The notes below the pieces were generated by a model. It was given only the letters and a program-made list of their open reading frames with translations. It was not told where the DNA came from and ran no database searches. 16,555 nucleotides of DNA from Novosphingobium sp. (GTDB lineage Bacteria > Pseudomonadota > Alphaproteobacteria > Sphingomonadales > Sphingomonadaceae), in the NCBI GenBank assembly GCA_009885425.1, contig VFKS01000206.1:1-16555 (forward strand), in the 5' to 3' direction. Positions within the stretch are counted from its first letter, which is position 1. Each line of letters begins with the position of its first letter. Of the stretch, positions 1 through 6,809 are shown piece after piece. Position numbers and translations under genes: made by a program.

Positions 1-127
1 CGGTCAGCGCGACATTCGCGCCCTCAGCGGCAAAGACCTCGGCCGTCGCCCGCCCCATCCCGCTCGCCGCCCCGGTGATCAGCACCGTCAGACCTTTGAC
101 TGACCGGCTCAAATTGCCTCGCTCCAT
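1..127 (-). CDS. Short-chain dehydrogenase/reductase (SDR), N-terminal fragment
   Basis: Reading leftwards from the ATG at 127-125, the 42 visible codons give MERGNLSRSVKGLTVLITGA followed by ASGMGRATAEVFAAEGANVALT. This is the first beta strand and nucleotide-binding turn of a classical SDR Rossmann fold, with the glycine motif TGAASGMG at residues 19-26. SDRs are NAD(P)-dependent oxidoreductases; the substrate cannot be told from this fragment. The start is supported by AGAAGGAG five bases upstream of the ATG. The gene runs off the left edge, so the catalytic Ser-Tyr-Lys residues are not visible. It diverges from the secreted-protein gene at 379, with about 250 bases between them. Confidence 0.85.
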   Translation of the reverse strand, partial: MERGNLSRSVKGLTVLITGAASGMGRATAEVFAAEGANVALT

Positions 128-378
128 GATCGCTCCTTCTGCCGACAGGCCGGTGTGGCTGTGCAACCTGACAAAGTTCACAGGGTTCCGGAAAGGAAAA
201 ACTGCCCCGGCCTTGGCGCCGATAGCGAGGCTAGACAGATCCGCCGCTGTAGGAAAGGGCGGTGGTGCGCGCCGCTGTCGCGTTTTGGCAATGCGGTCCG
301 TCACCCTAACGCCCAAAAAGCCTGACAATCGCAATGCCGGTCAGTCCGTTCGGTGCTGCTACTGCGGGGACATTGGTT

Positions 379-1035
379 ATGGCCAGGTTTGCCAATATGA
401 AATCGCCGATCTGGGTGCTGTTCCTCGCCGCTTTGCTCAGCGCCAATCCGGCTCTGGCGGATCGTGCCACCGATCTGGATGCGCGCGCAGCCGAGGAGTA
501 CAATCGGGGACTGGACGCGCGCGATGCCGGACAGAATGCCGCCGCCTGCGAACACTTTCGCAATTCTGCCGTGCTTTATGAAAACTCGATCTCGGCGCTG
601 ACCTCGCGCTATATGGGTAGCGAGGAGGCCCGCGATGCGATCAAGAGCGCGGCAAACGCGCAGCAAGCCTCGGCCGATGGGGCCAAGGCCCGCGCCAAGG
701 AGGTCTGCGGACGGCCCGACGGCCCCGCACTGACAGCGTCATCCGCATCATCGTCATCAAACGATGTCCACTGGAATGCAGAAAAGAAGCTGGAACTGCA
801 ACGCACCAGAAAGCTCGCGGTAAGCCAATACACTGAATCCAATCGGCTGTGGGATGCCGGTGATCGCCCCGGTGCCTGCGCCGCGATCCGGCTGTCTACG
901 GCTAATTTTTCCAAGGTTGCCGCCGCGATGAAAGCCAACCCGGCACTCGAATCCGCCTTTACCCCCGTCGCGCAACACTGCGCCGATGAAGCCTATGTCA
1001 TCGAGCTTCGCGATAAGACGTTTTGTGCGGGCTGA
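379..1035 (+). CDS. Hypothetical secreted protein with internal duplication
   Basis: I do not recognise a named family. The 218-residue product starts with a clear Sec signal peptide: hydrophobic core VLFLAALLSA (13-22), then a PALA-D cleavage site near residue 27, so it should be periplasmic. The mature part holds two related segments about 110 residues apart. Residues 41-57 (Y-x9-DAG-x4-C pattern, ending at Cys57) match 151-167 (ending at Cys167) with identical spacing. Each copy is followed by another Cys (110 and 201), and Cys216 is near the C-terminus. Both copies look helical. A Ser-rich linker lies at 119-128. ATG 379 was chosen because GGGGA lies 8 bases upstream; ATG 334 (15 residues longer) and ATG 397 are in-frame alternatives. 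It is followed by uvrB after 42 bases. The function is unknown. Confidence 0.75.
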   Translation: MARFANMKSPIWVLFLAALLSANPALADRATDLDARAAEEYNRGLDARDAGQNAAACEHFRNSAVLYENSISALTSRYMGSEEARDAIKSAANAQQASADGAKARAKEVCGRPDGPALTASSASSSSNDVHWNAEKKLELQRTRKLAVSQYTESNRLWDAGDRPGACAAIRLSTANFSKVAAAMKANPALESAFTPVAQHCADEAYVIELRDKTFCAG

Positions 1036-1042
1036 AGCCCGC
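1027..1042 (+). terminator. Short hairpin straddling the stop codon (weak terminator candidate)
   Basis: GCGGGC (1027-1032) and GCCCGC (1037-1042) are perfect complements around a TGAA loop, and the loop contains the TGA stop of the secreted-protein gene. No T-run follows, so this is not a classical intrinsic terminator. It might slow read-through into uvrB, or it may be only a GC-rich coincidence. Confidence 0.25.
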
Positions 1043-1068
1043 TCGCTGCGCTTGCCCCGCACCTCAAT

Positions 1069-1090
1069 GTTCGCCATATGTCCCATATGG
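1069..1090 (+). promoter_or_regulatory. Dyad and LexA-like motif over the uvrB start
   Basis: GCCATATG (1073-1080) and CATATGGC (1084-1091) form a perfect 8-bp inverted repeat with a 3-bp spacer. Both candidate start codons of uvrB (1078 and 1087) sit inside it. Overlapping this, GTTC-N7-GTCC at 1069-1083 is one base from the alphaproteobacterial LexA box GTTC-N7-GTTC. uvrB belongs to the SOS regulon in many bacteria, so an operator here is plausible. The match is imperfect and the motif is short, so the regulatory role is inference. Confidence 0.3.
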
Positions 1091-3276
1091 CCGAACTGAT
1101 CATCCGCCGGGGCCTTGAGGAACCCGATACTTCTGGCGCCTTTGTGCCACATAAGCCCCAGCGGCCTGAAAAATCTGAACCGGGGCGGCCGTTTCGGATC
1201 GTCTCCGAATACTCGCCGGCCGGGGATCAACCGACCGCGATTGCCGAACTGGTTGAAGGCGTCACCAATGGTGAGGCGACACAGGTGCTGCTCGGCGTTA
1301 CCGGCAGCGGCAAGACCTATACCATGGCCCAAGTGATCGAGATCACGCAGCGTCCGGCGCTGATCCTGGCCCCCAACAAGGTGCTGGCCGCGCAATTGTA
1401 TGGCGAATTCAAGAGCTTTTTCCCGGACAACGCGGTCGAATTCTTCGTCTCGTATTACGATTATTACCAGCCCGAGGCCTACGTCCCGCGCAGCGATACC
1501 TACATCGAGAAGGAATCGAGCGTAAACGAGGCGATTGACCGGATGCGGCATTCAGCCACCCGGTCGCTGCTCGAACGCGATGACGTGATCATCGTCGCAT
1601 CGGTCAGCTGCATCTATGGCATCGGCTCGGTCGAAACCTATTCGGCGATGATCTTTGACCTGAAAAAAGGTGCCAGCGCAGACCAGCGCGAGATCATCCG
1701 CAAGCTGGTCGCGCTGCAATACAAGCGCAACGACGCCGCGTTCCAGCGCGGCACGTTCCGGGTGCGCGGCGACAATCTGGAAATCTATCCGAGCCACTAT
1801 GAAGACATGGCCTGGCGGATCAGCTTTTTCGGCGATGAGATCGAGGAGATTGCCGAATTTGATCCACTGACCGGCAAAAAGGGCGCGAGCCTCTCCACCA
1901 TCCGGATCTATGCCAATTCGCACTACGTCACTCCTGGCCCGACCATGAAGCAGGCCGCCGATGCGATCCGGTTCGAACTGGCCGAGCGGCTGAAAGAGCT
2001 GGAGGCCGAGGGCAAGCTGCTCGAGCATCAGCGGCTGGAGCAGCGCACCAATTTCGACCTTGAAATGATCGCGGCTACCGGCAGCTGTGCGGGCATCGAA
2101 AACTACAGCCGGTTTCTGACCGGGCGTCTGCCCGGCGAGCCGCCGCCAACGCTGTTCGAGTACTTGCCCGACAATGCGCTGCTGTTCGTCGATGAAAGCC
2201 ATCAGACCGTGCCGCAGATCGGCGCGATGAGCAAAGGCGATCACCGCCGCAAGATCACGCTCGCCGAATACGGTTTCCGTCTGCCCAGCTGCATCGACAA
2301 TCGCCCGCTGCGGTTCAACGAATGGGACGCAATGCGCCCGCAGACGGTGGCGGTTTCGGCGACCCCCGGCGGGTGGGAAATGGAGCAATCAGGCGGGGTG
2401 TTCGCCGAACAGGTGATCCGGCCCACCGGGCTGATCGACCCGCCAGTGGAGATCCGCCCGGTTGAGGATCAGGTCCAGGATTGCATCGAGCAATGCCGCA
2501 AGGTCGCGGCAGCCGGTTACCGCACCCTCGTCACCACGCTGACCAAGCGGATGGCCGAGGATCTGTCCGAATTCATGCACGAGGCCGGCCTGCGGGTGCG
2601 CTATATGCACAGCGATGTCGAGACGTTGGAACGGATCGAATTGATCCGCGATCTGCGGCTGGGGGTCTATGATGTGCTGGTCGGGATCAACCTGCTTCGC
2701 GAAGGGCTCGATATTCCCGAATGCGGGCTGGTCGCCATTCTGGATGCCGACAAGGAAGGCTTCCTGCGCAGCGAAACCAGCCTGATCCAGACCATCGGCC
2801 GTGCCGCCCGCAACGTCGATGGCCGGGTGATCCTCTATGCCGACCGGATCACCGGCTCCATGGAACGCGCCATGGCCGAAACCGACCGGCGCCGCGAAAA
2901 GCAGCACGCCTTCAACATCGAACACGGGATCACTCCTGAATCGATCAAGCGCGACATCCACAACATCGTCGCCGATACCGCCAGCCGCGATGGCGTGCTG
3001 GTCGAGCTGGAAGATGGGGAGCGCAACAACCTGGTCGGCCACAACCTGCGCAGCTACATCGAAGAACTCGAAGGCCGGATGCGCGCCGCGGCAGCCGATC
3101 TGGAATTCGAAGAAGCAGGCCGCCTGCGCGACGAGATCCGGCGACTGGAGGCGGATGAGCTTGGCATTCCCGATGGCGAAAAACGCGCGCCGATTGTGGG
3201 CCGGAGCAACGAGGGCAAGCCGGGCACGCGCAAAGGCCGGTTTGGGAAGGAGAGCAAGAAGCGGTGGGGTCGGTAG
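1078..3276 (+). CDS. uvrB: UvrABC excinuclease subunit B
   Basis: UvrB is the damage-verifying helicase of nucleotide excision repair. It receives DNA from UvrA and recruits the UvrC nuclease. The 732-residue product has all expected parts in order: Walker A GVTGSGKT (73-80), the beta-hairpin that clamps DNA (from [12 protein letters not shown] at 126), the DESH Walker B box (372-375), a VSATPG motif, the EGLDIPE motif, QTIGRAARN (571-579), and a C-terminal UVR domain (about 662-695) that contacts UvrC. The length is typical, with a basic Lys/Arg-rich tail of about 30 residues. The start is uncertain: ATG 1078 and ATG 1087 are in frame and three codons apart, neither has a good Shine-Dalgarno, and both lie in a perfect inverted repeat. 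Codons from 1087 ([10 protein letters not shown]) look like the usual alphaproteobacterial N-terminus. It converges on the PLD-like gene with 14 bases between stops. Confidence 0.97.
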   Translation: MSHMAELIIRRGLEEPDTSGAFVPHKPQRPEKSEPGRPFRIVSEYSPAGDQPTAIAELVEGVTNGEATQVLLGVTGSGKTYTMAQVIEITQRPALILAPNKVLAAQLYGEFKSFFPDNAVEFFVSYYDYYQPEAYVPRSDTYIEKESSVNEAIDRMRHSATRSLLERDDVIIVASVSCIYGIGSVETYSAMIFDLKKGASADQREIIRKLVALQYKRNDAAFQRGTFRVRGDNLEIYPSHYEDMAWRISFFGDEIEEIAEFDPLTGKKGASLSTIRIYANSHYVTPGPTMKQAADAIRFELAERLKELEAEGKLLEHQRLEQRTNFDLEMIAATGSCAGIENYSRFLTGRLPGEPPPTLFEYLPDNALLFVDESHQTVPQIGAMSKGDHRRKITLAEYGFRLPSCIDNRPLRFNEWDAMRPQTVAVSATPGGWEMEQSGGVFAEQVIRPTGLIDPPVEIRPVEDQVQDCIEQCRKVAAAGYRTLVTTLTKRMAEDLSEFMHEAGLRVRYMHSDVETLERIELIRDLRLGVYDVLVGINLLREGLDIPECGLVAILDADKEGFLRSETSLIQTIGRAARNVDGRVILYADRITGSMERAMAETDRRREKQHAFNIEHGITPESIKRDIHNIVADTASRDGVLVELEDGERNNLVGHNLRSYIEELEGRMRAAAADLEFEEAGRLRDEIRRLEADELGIPDGEKRAPIVGRSNEGKPGTRKGRFGKESKKRWGR

Positions 3277-3290
3277 GAAAAGTGATACCG

Positions 3291-4052
3291 TTAAAGTGGC
3301 ACCCCATTCGCCCACATGTCAGCGTAGGCACCTACCTTGAGACCGCTACTCTCCGCATTAGCTCGTTCAATTGATCCTGGTGATCTTGCGGCAAAATCCT
3401 TGAACGATTGCGTGACAATCCACACCTCATCATTGTCCAAGATAATCAACCGATCATGCAGTTTTCGGGGTGGTGTGCTTCGCGCCTCAATTGGCCTTGA
3501 AGTGCCGTACTGCTTGGCCCATCTGCCTACTCCAGGCTTCAGACTTGGTTTCAAGTTTGCGCCGTCACACAGAAGGCGGATGGAAACGCTATCTGGCACG
3601 AGAACTAGAAAATCGGTCAGGGCTACTTCGTCAAGATACGGGTCAATGACGAAGACATCCTCTTTTGCAGCGCCGAATATCTTAGCTAAGGTTGCGTAAG
3701 TGTCTAGGTGACCGCCTACCGGGAAGAACCCACCTTGGGCATTGGCTGGAAGCGATAATTCCGCCTTTGCGAGCGCTCGCTCTAGGATTGCCCAGATTTC
3801 GATCTCCGCAAAATGACCACGGTCACGGACCATTACAGAAAGGTTTGCAGACTCAGTTCGAAGCCTAACTGAGTCAATTATGTCACCACTTGCTTCAACT
3901 AGAGCAAACAGCTTACCCACCCATTGAAGTATCTCTTGTTTGGTTCGACCATGCTCGTCGATCTCTTGCAACGAGTTTGGGCGACTTTGAGCCAATGATT
4001 TGAGGTGTCCATAGAGAACTCCGGGCTCGATTTTCGATGCAATGATACTCAT
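3291..4052 (-). CDS. Phospholipase-D-like domain protein in an AT-rich segment
   Basis: The 253-residue product has an N-terminal helical part (about 1-100) that I do not recognise and a C-terminal half resembling a PLD nuclease/transferase domain. The strand-rich segment VFVIDPYLDEVALTDFL (133-149) precedes a degenerate HKD motif, H199-D-R201-L-I-I-L-D206, with Arg in place of the usual Lys. It continues as TQSFKDF (214-220), where the Ser of GSxN normally lies. There is no signal peptide or membrane segment, so it is probably cytoplasmic. With one HKD copy it would need to dimerise to be active. ATG 4052 has AAGG seven bases upstream. Sample lines are about 47% GC, against 57-68% elsewhere, which suggests recent transfer. 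It is divergent from a broken higBA module. Single-HKD proteins of this sort occur near defence genes, but substrate and role here are unknown. Confidence 0.7.
   Translation of the reverse strand: MSIIASKIEPGVLYGHLKSLAQSRPNSLQEIDEHGRTKQEILQWVGKLFALVEASGDIIDSVRLRTESANLSVMVRDRGHFAEIEIWAILERALAKAELSLPANAQGGFFPVGGHLDTYATLAKIFGAAKEDVFVIDPYLDEVALTDFLVLVPDSVSIRLLCDGANLKPSLKPGVGRWAKQYGTSRPIEARSTPPRKLHDRLIILDNDEVWIVTQSFKDFAARSPGSIERANAESSGLKVGAYADMWANGVPL
4025..4038 (+). repeat. 14-bp direct repeat, copy 1
   Basis: GCTCGATTTTCGAT, lying inside the first codons of the PLD-like gene (about residues 5-10). An identical copy lies 94 bp away at 4119-4132. An exact 14-mer repeat this close is unlikely by chance. 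It could be a rearrangement footprint or a pair of protein-binding sites. Confidence 0.6.
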
Positions 4053-4118
4053 TCTTTGACCTTAGCGGTTTTGTGGCCATGCATCTAGCAGAATTGGCTA
4101 CATTTCTAAATTGTAGAA

Positions 4119-4132
4119 GCTCGATTTTCGAT
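4119..4132 (+). repeat. 14-bp direct repeat, copy 2, at the higB breakpoint
   Basis: GCTCGATTTTCGAT, identical to 4025-4038. It ends where the recognisable HigB coding sequence begins (about 4130), so it marks or lies next to the junction between AT-rich DNA and the toxin remnant. Confidence 0.6.
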
Positions 4133-4171
4133 CGGGCTGATCCACATTCCATTTCAATTAACGATCAATGG

Positions 4172-4208
4172 CGTATATGTTTCCGCTTCAAGGACGGAAA
4201 CGCATACG
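4172..4208 (+). promoter_or_regulatory. Inverted repeat ending at the higA start codon
   Basis: CGTATATGTTTCCG (4172-4185) pairs with CGGAAACGCATACG (4195-4208) at 12 of 14 positions around a 9-base spacer. The right arm abuts the ATG of higA at 4209 and contains GGAAA, its likely ribosome site. HigA proteins commonly repress their own operon, so this could be an operator, or an RNA hairpin that hides the ribosome site. The same bases encode the HigB C-terminus, so part of the symmetry may be accidental. Confidence 0.4.
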
Positions 4209-4526
4209 ATGTCGAGATTGCAGACTACCACTAATCCCGAATGGCTGCACAATAGCCATGCCGGGGCATTGCTGGTCTCCGAATTCATGGAGCCGCTGGG
4301 CCTGACGGCTGACGCCTTGGCGTCGTCGCTCGGAGTTTCCGCCGCGCGTCTAGTTGATGTGATTTCAGGCATGACGCCGATGGATGCCGATCTCGACCTG
4401 CGCCTCGCGCGCTATTTTCGTATGTCGGAAGGCTTCTTTCTGGGCTTGCAGGACGATTACGAACTGCTCGAAGCCAAGCGCGCTCTGAATGGTGAGCTAG
4501 ACCGGATCGTTCCGCGCGCCGCCTAA
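4209..4526 (+). CDS. higA: HigA-family antitoxin (orphan)
   Basis: The 105-residue protein matches the HigA addiction-module antidote family throughout. It has an N-terminal AGALLVSEFMEPLGLTADALA segment (18-38) and a helix-turn-helix of the Xre/lambda repressor type at about 32-54, with LASSLGVSAARLVDVISG. The family's tail pattern LDLRLARYFRMSEGFFLGLQ (62-81) follows, then DDYELLEAK. HigA binds and neutralises HigB and represses the operon through its HTH. The start overlaps the last 26 nt of the higB remnant; GGAAA lies 8 bases upstream. Because the toxin gene is truncated, HigA would act, if at all, as a lone repressor or as an antitoxin against related toxins elsewhere. It converges on the HhH gene with 4 bases between stops. 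Confidence 0.9.
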   Translation: MSRLQTTTNPEWLHNSHAGALLVSEFMEPLGLTADALASSLGVSAARLVDVISGMTPMDADLDLRLARYFRMSEGFFLGLQDDYELLEAKRALNGELDRIVPRAA

Positions 4527-4530
4527 CCTC

Positions 4531-5307
4531 TCAAACTTTCCCGAACAGCGCCTCAAACCCAGCCAGGTCTCCGTTGGCGAGGTACTGTGCCTGCTCGACC
4601 CAGCTGTCTTTGGCGGGGCGACCGGCGAAGGGCCCAAGTTGCCCATCTAACTGTGCCAGATCCGTTTCGCTCAGCGCGGCGATCTGGGCATAGGTGCTGA
4701 GGCCGAGGGTGGGGAGCAGGGCTTGCAGTTTGGGGCCAAGGCCCTTGATCCGCGACAGGTCGTCCGCGCCGCTGGATGGAGCTGAGGGTGGCTCAGGAAC
4801 GGAGGTCGCCTCCGGCTCGGCCGTCGGCTCCGGATCGGGGGCAGGCTCCGGTCCCGGCTCAAACTCTGGCATGGGCTCGGGCGCGGGGATGAATTCGGGC
4901 TCGGGGGTGATTTCGGGCAGGGGTTCGGGGGCTGGCTCCGGCTCGGGCGCGGGCACTTCAACTGGGGCAGGCGCAGGAGCGGGTGCGGGCGAGGGAGCCG
5001 GCGGTGGCGCAGCAGCCTCAGCCTCAGCCTCTTCCACCACATCTTGCGCGCCCACTGCGACGGCTTCGGCCACCCCGGCCATCATCCCGGCCATCGCGGG
5101 TGGGGTGATGATCTGGGCCGCAGGAGCGGCATCGATCAATGCCTGATTACGCTGGACCGATGCCGCGCCTTGATCCAGCACATCGGGCTTGTATTCGCGC
5201 TTGGCCGGAGCCGAACGCGCGCGGCGCCATAGCAGCCAGCCGGTCACCAGCACTGCCAGCACCACCAGCCCCAGAATCAATCCATTGGTCTCGGTTAGCT
5301 CGATCAT
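4531..5307 (-). CDS. Membrane-anchored protein with Pro/Glu-rich linker and C-terminal helix-hairpin-helix domain
   Basis: The product has 258 residues in three parts. Residues 9-27 form one transmembrane helix (LILGLVVLAVLVTGWLLWRR) followed by Arg, so the bulk probably faces the cytoplasm. Residues about 100-178 are a low-complexity Ala-Pro-Glu linker with repeated PAPEPEP units. Residues 182-258 hold a helix-hairpin-helix-like domain, DDLSRIKGLGPKLQALLPTL then GLSTYAQIAALSETDLAQL. This fold binds DNA or RNA in other proteins, and similar modules occur in small membrane proteins of unknown role. The start is secure: GGAGG lies seven bases before ATG 5307. It is the last gene of the tsaD-gpsA-flippase run, 17 bases after the flippase stop. 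Function unknown; nucleic-acid tethering to the membrane is a guess. Confidence 0.8.
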   Translation of the reverse strand: MIELTETNGLILGLVVLAVLVTGWLLWRRARSAPAKREYKPDVLDQGAASVQRNQALIDAAPAAQIITPPAMAGMMAGVAEAVAVGAQDVVEEAEAEAAAPPPAPSPAPAPAPAPVEVPAPEPEPAPEPLPEITPEPEFIPAPEPMPEFEPGPEPAPDPEPTAEPEATSVPEPPSAPSSGADDLSRIKGLGPKLQALLPTLGLSTYAQIAALSETDLAQLDGQLGPFAGRPAKDSWVEQAQYLANGDLAGFEALFGKV

Positions 5308-5324
5308 CGCAGCACCTCCGTCAT

Positions 5325-6809
5325 TTACCCGCCGACATTACGGCGAAACAGCACCCGGTCTTCGGGACCAAAGCCCTTATGCCAGACGACATAGGCATAA
5401 GCGAACAGGATAGCTGGCATTCCAAAGATCAGCGCGGCCCATTCGGGCAGCAAGGTCAGCGCCAACCAGCCGACCAGCACCGCCGGAGCCGCCGCCCAGG
5501 CCAAAGTCCAGCGCCAGTTGTTGACGCTGGCGTTCAATTTGGCCGAGAGCAACCAGGCTTTCAGGATCGAACTCGCCCCCAGCGACAGCATGAGCGCCCC
5601 GGCGGCGGCGGCGGCGCGGAAGTTGTCGTTGAGGCCCAGGTCGGTGACCAGCGCGATCCCGCCAAAGGTCAGCAGCGCCTGCAGCGTAAAAGTCAGCAGC
5701 GAGATCAGCAGATTTTGGACCCGCGCCACGTAAACCAGCGCAGCTTCGCTCACTACAGCTGTCGCCGCGACGACTTCCGCCGCCAGCAAGAACGCCAAAG
5801 CGCCGGTCCCGCCGACAAAGTCGGGCCCGCCCAGCCCCATGATCCCCTGCCCCGGTATCGCCAGTGCCAAGGCGATGCCGAACTGTGCAGCGATGATCCA
5901 GTAGCCGACCTGCCGGACCTGCGCAGCGATCCCGGCCAAGTTGCCCTCCTTGAGGTTGCGGGTGATCACCGGGCCAAGGATCGGCTCGAAACTGGTTTTC
6001 AGTTTCTGCGGCAAGGTGGCGATCTGCTGGGCGAAGTAATAGACCCCGATTGCCCCCTCGCCGACGAAGAACCGCAGGATGAAGATGTCGAGCTTTCGCG
6101 TACCCCATTCCACCGCGTCGGCCCCGGCCAGCGGCAAGTTGGCTAGTGCCAGTTCCCCCAGCCGTAGCGGGTGCGGGCGCCAACCCTGGGTCACGCCATA
6201 GCTGCGCCACAGCGGCCACAATGCCGCCAAGGACGCTGTCAGGATCGAGGCGACAAAGGCCAGTTGCAGCCCGCTGGCCGGGATCAGAAAAAAGAATATC
6301 CCGGCGGTGATCGACAGCGTCCACGGTTCGACAATTGCCCGCGACCTGACCGTGCTGGCGACATCATAGCGATAGGCCAGCGCCGCCAGCGCAATGTCGG
6401 TCAAGGCCAGTGGCAGGATCGCGATTACCAGCAGCCGGTCTGCCTCGGTAAAATTGCCGGTCGGATACATCGCCTGGGGGAACAGATAGAGCGCAATACT
6501 GGCCGGGATCGCCACCAGCGTGGTCAGCACCATGGCATCGGCGATCGAGTTGGAGGGATGCTCGCAGTCCTTGGACAAACGCTGGGCCAACCCGCGTTTT
6601 TGCCCCAGCGTACAGAGCTGCGCCGCCAGTTCGACCATCACCAGCGCCGAAGCAAACCGGCCCAGCGATTCGGCCCCATAGAAGCGGCTGGCAATGATCA
6701 GAAACGGGATCCGTGCCATCAGCCGCAGCAGGAAGCCGAGCACGTTGGTCTGCCCGCCCTTGGCCAGAGCCTGCATATCCTGCTGATGGTTGGCGCCGTT
6801 CTCGCTCAC
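5325..6809 (-). CDS. Polysaccharide/lipopolysaccharide flippase (Wzx-like, MOP superfamily)
   Basis: The 494-residue protein is hydrophobic almost throughout, with roughly 12-14 predicted membrane helices. It opens with NVLGFLLRLMARIPFLIIAS and RFYGAESLGRFASALVMVEL (about 22-61), the typical N-terminus of oligosaccharide flippases of the Polysacc_synt family. Such proteins move lipid-linked sugar units across the inner membrane for export as LPS, capsule or exopolysaccharide. Its substrate cannot be read from sequence, and no glycosyltransferases lie nearby. The start is GTG at 6809-6807, overlapping the gpsA stop as GTGA, with AAGGGG seven bases upstream. This implies translational coupling with gpsA, and together they look like an envelope-supply unit. 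Confidence 0.85.
   Translation of the reverse strand: MSENGANHQQDMQALAKGGQTNVLGFLLRLMARIPFLIIASRFYGAESLGRFASALVMVELAAQLCTLGQKRGLAQRLSKDCEHPSNSIADAMVLTTLVAIPASIALYLFPQAMYPTGNFTEADRLLVIAILPLALTDIALAALAYRYDVASTVRSRAIVEPWTLSITAGIFFFLIPASGLQLAFVASILTASLAALWPLWRSYGVTQGWRPHPLRLGELALANLPLAGADAVEWGTRKLDIFILRFFVGEGAIGVYYFAQQIATLPQKLKTSFEPILGPVITRNLKEGNLAGIAAQVRQVGYWIIAAQFGIALALAIPGQGIMGLGGPDFVGGTGALAFLLAAEVVAATAVVSEAALVYVARVQNLLISLLTFTLQALLTFGGIALVTDLGLNDNFRAAAAAGALMLSLGASSILKAWLLSAKLNASVNNWRWTLAWAAAPAVLVGWLALTLLPEWAALIFGMPAILFAYAYVVWHKGFGPEDRVLFRRNVGG

Larger units (their letters stand above)
4079..4234 (+). pseudogene. higB: HigB-family toxin remnant (C-terminal part only)
   Basis: The frame ending at TAA 4232-4234 reads DRADPHSISINDQWRICFRF and then KDGNAYDVEIADYH. 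This is the characteristic C-terminus of RelE/HigB host-inhibition toxins, where (S)IRINDQWRICF...GDAYDVEIVDYH is typical. HigB toxins are ribosome-dependent mRNA nucleases of about 90 residues. Only about 35 recognisable residues remain, from near 4130. Upstream, the same frame is AT-rich, looks unlike HigB, and reaches an in-frame TGA at 4043-4045; the first ATG (4079) would give 51 residues. The toxin therefore lacks its N-terminal two-thirds and should be inactive. Its 3' end overlaps higA by 26 nt, as in intact higBA operons. The breakpoint coincides with a 14-bp direct repeat (4119-4132). Confidence 0.8.

Noticed and set aside
128..378. Promoter elements and an imperfect dyad (about 161-181) between the SDR and secreted-protein genes
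   Set aside because: The dyad arms are offset by one base and no convincing -35/-10 pair was seen, so I list nothing specific in this 251-base gap.
75..581. 168-residue plus-strand ORF spanning the left intergenic region
   Set aside because: It overlaps the secreted-protein gene in another frame and has low-complexity, Arg/Cys-rich content. The signal peptide reading from 379 is far more convincing.
3913..4152. Minus-strand 79-residue ORF overlapping the PLD-like gene start
   Set aside because: It is a different frame over the same DNA, without a recognisable motif. The plus-strand HigB remnant explains its left half better.
4694..5146. Plus-strand ORF rich in Gly and Ser (GSGAGSGS-like)
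   Set aside because: It is the antisense reading of the Pro/Glu-rich linker of the minus-strand HhH gene. It has no own start context, while the minus frame has a perfect GGAGG site.
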